64,000 nucleotides of DNA from Bradysia coprophila (GCF_014529535.1 NW_023503409.1:9858390-9922389), one strand, 5' to 3'. Counted from the stretch's first letter, positions 48,460 through 60,825 are shown. Program-made: numbers and translations. Notes: a model not told the origin generated them from the letters alone.

Positions 48460-48625
48460 AAAAGCATGTAAAATCCATTACATAACTCGCGATGAATGTT
48501 GAAAAGTCTCGTTTTCGTGTATTTATTAACCTCGGCTTCGCCTCGGATCAACAAAATTCACACGAAAACTCTACTTTTCAACTTTTTATCCCTTCTTATG
48601 TAAATAACTATTTCATTTTTTTACA
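48460..48625. repeat. Palindrome with the same apex, copy 2
   Basis: Same arms and apex as copy 1, about 230 bp downstream, in the same orientation. Confidence 0.72.
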
Positions 48626-48704
48626 TGCTTTTGATTTCCCTAGGTTCGAAAGTGGCCTATTACATTACCAGGGAAAGGAAGAGAACTGGCTTGGGAATCA
48701 CTGC

Positions 48705-48845
48705 ACGTAATAGATATTTATGTCACAAGGACAAGGACGGAGGAAAAGTTGACCTTTTGCGTGAAGTTTGTTGATTCGAGGCGAAGCCGAGAGCAATAAC
48801 CACGCAAAAACGTGACCTTGTGACGAAATTATTTTGCATGCTAAG
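48705..48845. repeat. Palindrome with GAGGCGAAGCCGAG apex
   Basis: GTCACAAGGACA pairs with CCTTGTGAC; the apex is inverted relative to its neighbours. Confidence 0.6.
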
Positions 48846-48889
48846 GGCACCGAAAAAATGCTTGATTGATTAAAATGAACCATTTTCGG

Positions 48890-49020
48890 CGCAGAACCAT
48901 ATAAAATTACAAAATTCTGGATAAAAAGTTGAAAAGTCACATTTTCGATTGATTTTTGACCTCGGCTTCGCCTCTGGACTGTTCAAAGTTTTATCCCTTG
49001 TCATGTAAATAACTAATGAA
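48890..49020. repeat. Partial palindrome with CTCGGCTTCGCCTC apex
   Basis: GGATAAAAAGTTGAAAAGTC leads into TGACCTCGGCTTCGCCTC; the right arm is shortened. Confidence 0.55.
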
Positions 49021-50238
49021 CGTGGGAGTGGCTATTTTTTTGACTTGTGGTGTCACTTTTTTCTTAGATTGAAAGACTATCACGTATCTTCAACTTTGTC
49101 ATATTTTTTAATGGAAATCATAATAAAGAAATAGATTTGGATCTTTGCTGCCATCACCAACATTTCGTAATAGCTGCGACAAGATCAATTACGTTGGTTG
49201 TGTCCCATACACATGTTAAACTCAAGTCATGCGTACGTTCGGATTTGTTGTGAGAATAATAATCAAAATAATAGAAGAGCAATCGTTAAAAAAACCCGTT
49301 AAAAGAAAAGGAAAGTAATTTCTCTGTGCAATGGAACCAATTTTTGGGTATGTGCTCACAGTCAATTTTCAAAATTAACGAGTAGCACGTAAAGTTGTAA
49401 CACCTTACCACACAACACACCAATCCAAATTACACTTTTAGGAAGCATCTCGCATGCCGACTTTGACTTTGTCTATAGGTATACACATTGCCAATAATTT
49501 TATTGTTACATAACAGCCAGTATGAGAGAATCAAAATACAATTTTTAAATTAACTTTGGTTATAATTAAAGATCATTTTGAGAGTAATGAAAGTGATTTC
49601 AAGTTAAACAGTCTTTTTTCGTTCGTCTTATTGTTTCGATGTTGAATACAACACAACATACAACCAGCTTGTAGATCAAATTATTTAAAATTTCTAATGA
49701 AATTTCGGGAAATGCCTTTTTCATTACACAAATGTGAATCATTTGGAGGAAAGGTCAATGTATCGCCGCTGTTGCATGCGCGAAATTACTTAATCTTTCA
49801 ATTTTTAACTTTTTATTTCATATAGCGCGTCTGCATATGGCAAAAACGTAAACGGAAGAAACATAAATTTCTGTTTTGCATATACGCACGCACAGCGCAG
49901 GTATGAGAAATTTTTGCGCATTTCTTTTTTAAAGATGCTGTTTCCGAGCACAATTTTAAATTAATTATGGTAAAAACCGTATGTCGTTGCAACATCAATA
50001 AATAGTCTTTCCTGATAAAATAATTTCAGATTTATGTGCCACATTCTGCGTTATGTGGATTTTCGATGATTGTGGAACAGGAAATGCATAGGTTTTTACA
50101 GAAAGCAAAGCTTGTCATGTTTCGTAAAGGATATTATAAAGGCCACGACGGTTGGGAAAAGTACAGAAATCTCCAAACAATTACTTTGCATATGTTTATA
50201 GCAATGGGGGTCTTTGCAACTTTAACAGCTACTGTCCG
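49021..50238. other. Intergenic, no gene supported
   Basis: A frame from about 50036 up to the fold-back element at 50242 is preceded by ATAATTTCAG, an acceptor-like sequence, but I recognise no family. Confidence 0.4.
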
Positions 50239-50241
50239 TGA

Positions 50242-51194
50242 GAGGGATTCTTTTGAAAAACAGCCTACCGAAATCGGGCGTGTTTTCCAGTGGACTTTTT
50301 TATATGTGCCTAGAAAGGACTTCGACCCTAGAACCCAAAACCACTTTCAAAAAAATTCTTCGAAGCTTTTGTGACTGGTGAAAGGTGATCAAAAACCGAA
50401 AACTTGCACTTTTCTTACCAAAATTTGTCCGGGTACACGAGCCGTACAGGGTCGTGTGGGGTGTCATTAGAAAGGTAATCACATGTACTATTGAGCCGAA
50501 TAGAGACTCATTGGTTTTAAAATTAATCCACACTGAAATATGTGCAGTTGAAGTTTTCAACAGAAAACTTGCACTTTTCCTACCAATATTTCTCCAGTTA
50601 CACGAGCCGTACATGGTGGTGTGGGGTATCATTTGAAAGGTAATTTTATGTGCTTTTGGGCCAAATAGGGTCTTATGGGGTTTGGATGCATATGCGATGA
50701 AATATGAGAAGTTGAAATGTTTAAGTGCCCATATTTCATCGCATATGAATCCAAACCCCATAAGACCCTATTTGGCCCAAAAGCACATAAAATTACCTTT
50801 CAAATGATATCCACACCACCATGTACGGCTCGTGTAACTAGAGAAATATTGGTAGGAAAAGTGCAAGTTTTCTGTTGAAGACTTCAACTGGACATATTTC
50901 AGTGTGGATTAATTTTAAAGCCAATGAGTCTCTATTCGGCTCAATAGTACATGTGATTACCTTTCTAATGACACCCCACACGACCCTGTACGGCTCGTGT
51001 ACCTGGAGAAATTTTGGTAAGAAAAGTGCAAATTTACGGTTTTCGATCACCTTTCACCCAGCCATAAAAGCTTCGAAGAATTTTTTTGAGAGTGGTTTTG
51101 GCTTCTAGGGTCGAAGTCCTTTCTAGGTACCTATAAAAAGTTCCACTAGAAAACACGCCCGATTTCGGTAGGCTGTTTTTCAAAAGAATCCCTC
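50242..51194. mobile_element. Fold-back MITE, copy 2, TSD TGA
   Basis: 953 bp with GAGGGATTC...GAATCCCTC ends, flanked by TGA at 50239-50241 and 51195-51197. Its sequence is highly similar to 2508-3473 throughout, including both arm subunits and the apex near 50712. Confidence 0.87.
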
Positions 51195-51197
51195 TGA

Positions 51198-53573
51198 GGG
51201 AAATGAGTTTATGGGAGATGCATTTTTCCTGTCACCTATATATGCTCACGCACACATTCAAACTCATGCAGTCATGACTCACTTACTTGATCATAGGTTG
51301 TAATATACTAATTACATCTTAGCGTACGGTAAGGTGTACTTTACTTCACTGTTTGTGATTGTGACAGAGATGGCACTTACCGCCATCGATTTTACGTAAA
51401 ATAACTTACTTGATTGCTTGACATTTATTTCTTCGGCTAGTGTGCATACTTCACTCGGCTTCGACTCGTCCCGCAACCGCAACACTTGCCACAACAACAA
51501 AATCTACAAGCAGGAACGTAACATGCAATTAATGCATACGACAAGAGTGTATTAAAGCACTGAATCCGTTGGAAGGAATTATACTTTAAAACAGGCCAAT
51601 AAACCTTGTGATGCATATTGGGCTATTTCGGAAAGCACTATTTGTCTATGAGGAAAAGGTTGTGCAGATTAGAAGAAATAGGACAATCTGTCAAAATAAT
51701 GTCACAAAGGATATCCTCAGAGATCATTTCAGCCGAATTTCTTTGAATAAATCCAATGCAAACTTTTGTTGCGACTTATGCTTCTGTTATTGTCATCTCA
51801 TCATTACTGCGATTTTTAAAAAAATGCTAAGAAAAAGTGTGAGGAAAGTCGGTCTGCTCACACTGAAATCATCGTTTTTTGAAATTAACCTACCGCCAAG
51901 CAAAACAAATTAAAACTGTGTACGTACGCTCTGCACACATTTACGGAACAAAAAAAAGAGTGAAGATAAATGTTACAATGCATAATCAATTAATTCAATA
52001 GGAAAGCACCGACTTGTCAAACAAATTAGAGTTAGTAATTTGCTTCATTTCACACATCACAACAAAAGAAAATTTTAATTACACATTTTGCATGAAATTC
52101 AACGAAAGAAACGATTCGACCATATGTGGGGTGTTGTCCGCACTATACTCGCGAGTACATTTTTTGCATTCATTTTTGTTAAGATATTTAATTGGCAATG
52201 AAAAAGTGATCTCGTTCGACTTGACCTTACCTGTTATATGAATAGCAAAGACCTATTCCGAGGATAGATAGTAATAGATAGTAATAGATAGTAATAAAAT
52301 AAAAATGTGACAGGTACACTCTAACTACTATAGGATGACTGAAATAAATGATAATTATTTTAAGCTTGCAAAAATACCCAAATTCGAACTCTGAATCTCA
52401 GGAATTGTCAGTCTTATTAAAAGGCATTATAAACAACTTAAATATTCGTAAAAAAAAGCATGTTTGTGATGCATTGCCTGTGCCTCAGCAGTAAATACGC
52501 AAGAAAATATGTCCTGATAAAGTCCTGACTGACGCTATCATCTACTAAATCTATTACTTCATTAGTTTTAACATTAGTAAGAGACGCCCATTGTCAGAGC
52601 CTGTTAAAGACTTAAGTATGAACAGTGTTAACATCAAACACATGACTGATGCCAAATCAATTTTATTAGAACAATGCAATGTGAAACCAATTCACCAGAG
52701 CATCAATCCCAATAAACGACGGCAATTGTCATCGAATCCATTTACCGTATAAAATAGCGATTATATAACGATTACCGATAAAATAACGAGATATATTCAC
52801 AACTCTGCACTCGTTTCACACTGCAAATACGAGCAATTGCCGTATATACGTACATGTAAAACATAAATATTATTTACATTTAAGACAATAAAATTTAATC
52901 TCCTGCGAAACCAGAATTGAAAAATAAAAATAAAAAAATCAACTCGATCGTTTTGCATTTACATTTAACAGCAATGCATTTAAAATGTAAAGTGATTTTG
53001 CTTCGTCAAAATACTTGTGTATCTAAAGCATATGATAGACCGGGAAATAGTCTCTCTCTCAACACCATTCACTTATGCTAAAGATTTTAATTCACATTTC
53101 TTTAATTAAATGAATTCCAACTTTCCTATTCGATGATGCCGGATAGTTCTTTTAAATACCTGCTCTACATGCAGCTGGGTTGTGTTTTGCTCTATGTAGG
53201 TATTTTGGTTGTTTTTTTTTTCTTTTCTTCAATTTTATTTTTCTGGTACTTTTATAAAAGTGCAGATTTTCGCTAATAAAAGCAATTTAACAATATTTAT
53301 TGTGTTGAATAAAATATTGTCTGCATTAAATTATCATGTCATCTATATGATGAAGGCATAATGAAAAAACCACTAATAATAATGCATACCGACCAACATC
53401 TATCTATATGCCGAATAGAGAAATAATTGTTCACCGTACTTACCGGTATAATCTGCAAAACCAGTTCATATTGAAACGGAAAGTACGAGTACATGAGTAT
53501 ATGAAGTGCCATTCTTCTTATGAGCTGGTAAAGATGATGGATTGATCGTTCATAAAGCTTATCACCAACACGA
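51198..53573. other. Intergenic with repeats
   Basis: It holds one more apex motif (CTCGGCTTCGACTCG near 51456), a short TAATAGATAG tandem (52267-52296) and a MITE relic at about 52545-52615 (AAATCTATTACTTCATTAG). No gene seen. Confidence 0.45.
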
Positions 53574-53910
53574 TTGTCTATTACTTCAATTGTTTAATTC
53601 ACGGCAGAGTAAAATAAACCAGGCAGGAGCGGTTCATTTTCGAAACGTCAAATAAGGGACCTAATGCATGGGATAAAAATGAACTCAAATGAACACTGAC
53701 ATAAATTGAAAAATTTTATTCGCAAAATATCAAGGGCTACTAGATTATTCAGGTCCCTAGTCAAACAAGCGCTCCTGCCTGGTTAACTTTACTCTGTCGT
53801 GTTTAATTACTTTCAACAGATTTTAGGTAGAAAATCTTTTACTTCATTATTTTTACTATTTTAATATTTATTAGAACATTAACAAGTCGATAACAAACAG
53901 TGACGGCAGA
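53574..53910 (+). mobile_element. MITE of the AACCTG family split by a nested insertion
   Basis: TCTATTACTTCAATTG before 53600 and TTTAATTACTTTCAACAG after 53801 rejoin to the MITE sequence once the nested element and one duplication copy are removed; AAATCTTTTACTTCATT follows. Confidence 0.7.
53600..53801. mobile_element. hAT-like MITE, TSD TTTAATT
   Basis: CACGGCAGAGTAAAATAAAC and GTTAACTTTACTCTGTCGTG form inverted ends; TTTAATT at 53593-53599 and 53802-53808 (8 bp if the shared G is counted). Same family as 21673-21867. Confidence 0.82.
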
Positions 53911-54689
53911 CTCACTGGTTTTTATGAAATTCTTGAAATTCTCCCTCGGAGTAACTACTTTGATTAACCAAAAGTTTGATCTCGACTAATCAGTGAATTA
54001 TTCGGTGATTAACGTTGATTAATCGCTATTTTATGTTGATTTATTATGATTAGCAGCTAACTAACGACGATTAACAGAGTTTATCACTTGTTAATGGCCT
54101 GATTAACATTTGGTTAATTATGTGAATCATCTAAGAGATGTTTCCTCGGGCACTACAGTGTAGTACTGAACTGCTACACTTGCCTTTAAGTACCTATAAT
54201 TGTGTTGTCTAATTGATCCACATAGCCAATACTCTCTCTCTCTAGCAAAGAAACTTCGTTTTGACGCAGTCAAAATACCATCTTTTTCCACAAGTACGAC
54301 AATGAAATTTTCTATGACTTATATCATAGCACTTCTACTAGCACGAACACTCATTTTTTAAACGTCTAAAAGCCTGCAACATTTTCTGTCATGCCTCCTG
54401 TCTGTAAGACAGAAATGCAAGGCCTATTTTTATTGCATAGTCTCCGAATATTTCTTATATTCATGCTAGGAGCAGAGCTGTGCATATACGGTTTTACCAC
54501 AATAATTTTCCTAGTTTTGGGACAGTAGTTTTCCTAGGGATAGTATTGACATAACCAATGGATAAAAATTATCTTGTTCACTATGTTTTTATCAAGCAGT
54601 TGGAAGCACAAGTTTTCAGGGTGTATAGAGTGTTTAAGTGAGAGAGATGGCGAAACGACAACCTATTGTTCCATCTCGGGGTCTGCTGT
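53911..54689. other. Intergenic with degenerate GATTAA repeats
   Basis: Diverged GATTAACCA and GATTAATC units occupy 53960-54120, resembling 16168-16258. No gene. Confidence 0.45.
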
Positions 54690-54905
54690 CAGATTCTTTT
54701 ACATGCTACATGCGTCGAAAACCGTACTGTTCATGTTTCAAGCACTACTTTCGACGCCCTTAGCATGTAAAATCCATTACTTGACTATGGATAAAAATAG
54801 GCCTCGTTTTCGTGTGTTTATTGACCTCGGCTTCGCCTCGGATCAACAAAATTGACACGAAAACTCTACTTTTCATCTTTTTATCCCTAGTCATGTAAAA
54901 TACTA
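54690..54905. repeat. Palindrome with CTCGGCTTCGCCTCG apex, copy 3
   Basis: ACATGCTACATGCGTCGAAA, then arms around TGACCTCGGCTTCGCCTCGG, nearly identical to 48170-48405. Confidence 0.75.
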
Positions 54906-55773
54906 TTGTATTATCAATGAAAGCAGACCCTGAGTTGATTTTCCATCTCGGTCATCTCACTTAAACACAGTATAATGTACTATTGACCTGTGGCGACTCG
55001 ATTGTCGAACGAGTACTTCGAGAACTAATTCTTTGCTCTATTTATGTATCATTCTTTATATGAAGCTAAATATAAACAAGAAATCGACTCATATACATTT
55101 AAAAAAAAAGTCCTCACGATCGGGATATCGATGAGCGAGGAATTTTTAATAACACAACAATTATGCAAATGGGTCGTCAATTGAACTCTACGCAACAAGC
55201 ATTAGGTAATCCATCTGGCAGATTCTTAGCTTCGATTAAACGAAAAAAAAGAAGAAAGATTGTCATCTGACTGAGAAATTTACATTGCCTATTGTATTTG
55301 TTGAGGAAACGTTAACAATTGTAAAATTGTAAACATAACAATCAACGGAACAATTCGCTACCGAGTCGGTAGTACCGACGTCGATTCAATAATAAAATTT
55401 AATGAAACAGAAAGCTTTTACGAGAACTATTCGTCAAACTCAAACATAATAATAATCAATGACACATGACCGTGACCCAACGGCATTTTTCAATCTTAGA
55501 CACAAAAAAGGAGACGAAAAAGTGTGGATAAGGTGAACTGGTCGGTGGAGTTTTTCTTTTCTTTCTAATAGACCTTCCCCTTCAATTCATGTATAGCATT
55601 GTAGCCTCACCACTTTACCTATGTAAAAAGTGATTCGTTTAGCTAAAAGGTAACGTGGTGGCAATACAAATCCCATCAATATCGATCTTACAATACACAT
55701 TTCACTCCGTTGATGATAAATATATTTTTTTTTTTCAATGGCCCGGTCCATTATCGCATAGTATAGCGATGGG
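54906..55773. other. Upstream region of the 55892 gene
   Basis: No gene supported. Confidence 0.4.
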
Positions 55774-55781
55774 TATATAAG
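55774..55781 (+). promoter_or_regulatory. TATA box (TATATAAG) with initiator
   Basis: TATATAAG stands 33 bp before the A of TCAATT (55805) and about 118 bp before the ATG at 55892. Confidence 0.65.
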
Positions 55782-55891
55782 CTGGTTCGGTGAAAATTGG
55801 CAACTCAATTCATTTCGAGTAGTGAACGGATTAACAAGTAGATTTAAGTTCTTTTTTCTCGTGTTGTGGTTGAATAAAACTTTTTGTGAAA

Positions 55892-58800
55892 ATGGCTTCA
55901 TGGCTTATAGTAAGTACCTTTTGCATCGGTGAATGTTTGCATTTATGTTTAGATTTGTTTATATGTTGTGCTTCGTCAGCGTTTATTATGCAGGAAATGT
56001 GATTCAATAAAAATTATCGAAGTCAGTGATTAACATTGTATTTGAGGATTTATTTGGTATTTAAGGTGAACGAACACTAATCAAGTCACTTGATTGATTG
56101 ATTGATTTTTTAATCTGTGGATATAGTCGAAGCTAGGTGAATACCCGTGTAATGGTCAAGGGTTCCAGATGAATTGACCAGTCTTAGTTAAATGGATTAA
56201 CGAAAATATTCGAAATGTTTATTGTTACGCTCGTAGCATTGAACTCGTTAAAAAAAAAACTGTAACATTCTGTAGACGCCTCGGAAATTGTCTAAAATTA
56301 AATTTCTAACCAAAAAAAGATCAGAATCTGTTAGGTTAAGAGCGTGTGCATTGACAATGAAAAATAAATTATAGAAATAAATGGACGGGTCAAAAACCGA
56401 CCTTGTTTATGGGACAGGGATGAAGTATATGAATTTTAAGGCCATGTACCGAAATAAATAAACTTTTAAAGAACGCTGGGTATGTTATCGTGCTTTCTAT
56501 TGCACAGCTAAACCGATGAGCAAACAAAAAAAAGGTTAGCTACGCATTAACTTAACTCATTAAAGAGACCATTTTAGAAAAACCTCTCAAAATTTTTGGT
56601 AATTTTTTTCTCCAATTTCCCAAAAAAAATTTATGGAAAATTTGTAAGAAAATCTGGAGAAACGGAAAATTTTGTGAAAATGCCTCCCACAAATTTTGTA
56701 CAAATAATGCAGAGGGAGAACAGATTTCGCTGGATTCCTTGTCACATATAATTAGAGATGAAATTAAAAACTTTGCTTCTCTATTAGTTGACCATGACTG
56801 GAAATTATTGTCGAATGGAATTAATTGTTGAAATCGATAACTATTGCAATTTTGATTCTGACTCATTAAAACCATTAAAAGTTGATTGGTTCGATTTTAA
56901 TGGCTTCTCATTATCTTTAATTTCCATTTTAAAGAAATTGGTTGAGGAAAAACCGCCGACACGTAATCCATCTCGCGTCAGCAAGTTCAATGACAGAATG
57001 TTTTACGTAAAAAAGCATAACCGAGATGATAGTCAAATCAAATGCCATATGCTCTAATTAAAAAGAAATTTTATGAAAATAAAAACAAAATAATAAAAAA
57101 AAACTTTAAAGCCGTAGGTACAATGTTTTTAGTTACTTGAATGCTTCTATAAATTCAAAGCCAAAGACGAAGACGAAAACGAAAGCAAACTATGAAAAAA
57201 AAACCTGTGTTACGTAACGATCGAATTTGAGAAGAGAAAAATAAACAACGAAAATAATTCACTTCCTTTCACCTCTCTCTACTTCCGAAACCGAATCATA
57301 CTGTTACAGTAATAATAATAAGTATAATGTGGTGACTCTTAATGTATCAATTGCACACGCAATTTGATGAGCACTTCAACTTACGAAACGTTTGTGGTCA
57401 TTTTGAAATTAACGACTTCACATCCAGCTATTTACCTATACTGAATTAAATTGTTTTAGGTTACAATTTTGACATTATTTTAATTGAAAATCGTTTTCGT
57501 TACTAAGGTCAATTAATTTTTGTTTTCAGTTCACCTGTGCTTTAGCAGCAACTTTAGGTATTTCTGGTGCCACCTTCGGTGACAAAGAACAGTAAGTTTA
57601 TTTGATTCAGTAAAGATCGATCTGAGGATCTCATTGACAATAATTTTGTTTCTGCTTAGTGTGCATATTCGGATTCACTTGCCAGAACTACATGAAGAAA
57701 CGCATAGCCATAAAGAAGTTATCATACACGACGATCATGGCCATGGTCACGGTGGCGGTGGACATGGAGGTGGCGGACATGGCGGAGACGGCGGCTTTGC
57801 TGAAGGCCTAATCGGAGGATTTCTAAGTAGTGGAGGTGGACATGGTCATGGACACGGCCATGTAAGTCATGGACATGGTGGTGGTGGTGGATTTGGTGGT
57901 CATGGAAGTGGTGGACACGGACATGGCGGGCATGGCGGGCATGGAGGACATTCGCATGGTGGTCATGGTAACGACGATTTGCTGATCGCAACAATAGGTA
58001 AGATATTTTTACGTAACGGCTGTCTTAAATTCTAAGTTGTCGTCATATCGTGTATCTTAACAGAAATAAGAAACACATACATTTGATAAATTCTATCCAT
58101 CGTCACAATACTAAGTCGGGTAAATTCCCCTTTAATCAATTCTTTGCTTTATTTAAAAACGAAATTATCGTTTAGTTTCTCTCCATTCTCCCAACGAATT
58201 CATTTATCTCTAATTGCAAACTTTGCACTAAGTGATGGAAAGTGTAATTTTTTAAGATTCGGCTTCGCCTTGTTAAGTCGAATCTAATAAATTCCTCTCT
58301 TGGTCTTTTGCATTCAACATAAAGCAAGGACTATATTGTTATCGCCGTACTTTTCAAGGCGAATTTGGTTTTCATATTGTCCTTCCAAAGCAGATTGTCA
58401 GGAAAAAAAGACTATGACTTTAACTAATGATGCCATTTTTAAGGGCCTCCACCACTATTTCATTTTGACGGAAACGTACACACATTTAATTTAAAACATT
58501 TCCGCCAAAAAGTCGTTTTTCAAATTAACGGTGAAAATGATTTCATATTTTATGTGCCACTTGCGACTATCTTCACAACAGGCATGTAAAATTATCAGGG
58601 AATTTCTTAGCAAGTAAATTCGGGGAATCGTACACCAAATTCCACAATTGAAGCCAAATTAATTATAAAAATCAAATTTACAGCTCACCAACACTTTTGA
58701 CAGAATTATTTCCGAGAATTAGTCGTAATTTTTGTTTAGGTAGAAACTGCACACGCGAAACTATTTTTTGGTCGAAACTGAAAACTCTAATCACTTCGCT

Positions 58801-60526
58801 TTACGCGAAATACCTCTAATCGACTCGTTTAAGGTTAAAAAATGTAGTTTGACAAAAAAAATTCTTTGAATAAGTGAACACTGGATGAACTGGGTGAACA
58901 ATACTACTGTAATTAAAAGGTCACAAACTTAAATCATCTGTTTAGCGCAGAACTTTGGTTTACCCTTCCGTTTACTTTTCAACAATGAGAAGTGGGAGGA
59001 GCTTCCATTGTTCATTCGTATAAACAGAGACCAAAACGTCGTAGGTGCGTGGGCATCTTATGTGGAATTTGGGTGGAAAAAGGCGCAGAAACATATTTCA
59101 AGAATTTATAAAGTGAAAATCATTTCTGTCTCAACTTTTTTGGCTGAGATACGAATACCTTCATTGTGAATATTCAGCTGCTTTATGCAAAAAAATTGCG
59201 GAAAAAAAATCGTTTTGGAGTAGTCTATATAGTCAGCAACATTAATTAATACAAAAAGAATTTTTGTTAAAATTCGAAGCATTGAAAGATTTGTTTTGCT
59301 AATTTTTCTTTTTTTTTAACTCAACAGCTAGTAGTTTAAGCAGTGGAAGTCATGGTCATGGTGGACACGGAGGTCATGGTGGACATGGAAGTCATGGTGG
59401 TCACGGAGGTCATAGCAGTCACGGAGGATTTGGTGGACATGGTGGAAGCGGTGGTCACGGTGGTCATGAGGAAATAATTGTTGTTCAAGACGGCGGTCAT
59501 TCTGGAGGTCATTCTGGCGGTTTCGGTGGTGGTCATTCTGGAGGTTTCGGAGGTGGTCATTCTGGCGGTTTTGGAGGTGGTCATTCTGCCAGTTTCGGAG
59601 GCGGACATTCTAGTAGTTTCGGAGGTGGACATTCTGGTGGATTTGGTGGTGGCCATTCTGGAGGATTCAGTTCAGGAAATCATTTAGGCGGTGGATTTGG
59701 AGGACATTCAGGCGGATTTAGTGTTGGTCATTCTGGAGGTGGACATGAAGAGCAAGGACACGGTATTGGCCAGGAAGAACTTTTGATTGCTAGTGTTGCT
59801 GGTGGAATAGGAGGCGATCATGGTGGTCACAGCGGTTCTACTTCTGGTGGTTTTCACGGTGGATTGAGCACTGGAGGTGGATTCGGTGGTTATGCAAGTG
59901 GCTTCAACAGTTACAGCAACTCAGGACATGATAGTTATAGTGTAGGCGGAGGAAGTGGACAAGGACATGATAGTTACAGTGTAGGTGGAGGAAGTGGGCA
60001 AGGACATGATAGTTACACAATTGGCGGAGGAGGGATACAAGATAGTTACAGTTTGGGTGGCGTAGGAGGTGGTCAAGATAGTTACAGCATTGGCGGTGGA
60101 AGCAATTCTATTGACGCTGGTCACGATAGTTACAATTTGGGCGGAGGTGGAGGTGGACATGATAGTTATAGTGTTGGAGGACATGGCAGTAGCGGCGGTT
60201 TCGTTGCTTCAAGTGGATTCGGACATGGAGATGTCGGAGGATACAGTGGTGGAGGATTCGAAGCATCATCAGGATTATCAGGTGGCTACAGTAGTGGTCA
60301 CGATGCTGGTAATTCTGGCCATGACAGCTACAGCTTGGGCGGTGGAATTGGAGGCAATTCAGGCTTTTCCTCTCTTGGTCAAAGCAGTTTTGGGGGCGAT
60401 AGTTACACAGGAGTTGATAGTTACAGTCATGCACCATCAGGGCATCATACGCAAAGTTCGGGACATTTAGGAGCAGCTCCAGAAGGATACGATTACCCGA
60501 AGCCATCTGTCGGCTTGCACCATTGA
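55892..60526 (+). CDS. Gly/His/Ser-rich repeat protein, cuticle-like (538 aa)
   Basis: Exons 55892-55909 (18 nt), 57530-57591, 57660-57997 and 59328-60526 join in phases 0, 2 and 1 to 1617 nt, 538 aa. Exon 1 codes MASWLI; exon 2 completes the signal peptide (FTCALAATLGISG). Exon 3 opens VHIRIHLPELHEETHSHKEV, the shared module, then GHGGGGHGG repeats. Exon 4 has three zones: GHGG-type repeats, FGGGHSGG repeats (about residues 190-270), and HDSYSVGGGSGQG repeats (about 337-430). Two short hydrophobic islands, DDLLIATIA (132-140) and EELLIASVA (289-297), interrupt the glycine matrix. Such proteins form cuticle, silk or glue-like matrices; which one is unknown. Long introns (1620 and 1330 nt) lie on either side of exons 2-3. 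Confidence 0.9.
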
Positions 60527-60819
60527 TAAATCCATAAAATTGTATTCGTAAACTTGCATTGCCATCATTCATCTCTTGTTATGTCCGTTTTTCAAAGGAC
60601 ACTACCTTGTACATAAAACTAGTCTTCCATTACCCTTCTGTACATTATTTATCATACCGCTAGCGTCTTTATTTTTCCTCCCTCATTCCTCTATTTTTTG
60701 TGCTTAAGTGTGTTTGTAGCTTTAAGATTCGTAACTAAGCTTTTGTTTCAAAAGTTGTTATTTCGTTTGTAAGAACTTGTTAGCTTGTAAAATGTTACGT
60801 TTTCGTTAACATTACTTTC

Positions 60820-60825
60820 AATAAA
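60820..60825 (+). terminator. Poly(A) signal AATAAA
   Basis: 294 bp after the stop codon of the 55892 gene. Confidence 0.65.

Noticed and set aside
50300-50761. 153-codon frame and others within the fold-back elements
   Set aside because: They are mirrored on both strands because the element is a palindrome, and the same peptides recur at 2.6-3.3 kb; no protein family is evident.
53160-53215. Signal-peptide-like exon (MPDSSFKYLLYMQLGCVLLY) before GTAGGT
   Set aside because: No downstream exon in matching phase was found in the window and the next gene has its own start.
56788-57057. 89-codon frame in the first intron of the 55892 gene
   Set aside because: Lies in an intron, lacks a signal or known domain, and shows no splice partner.
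59336-60572. Thr/Ser- and His-rich frames antisense to the 55892 gene
   Set aside because: They are translations of the Gly/His repeat codons in other frames.
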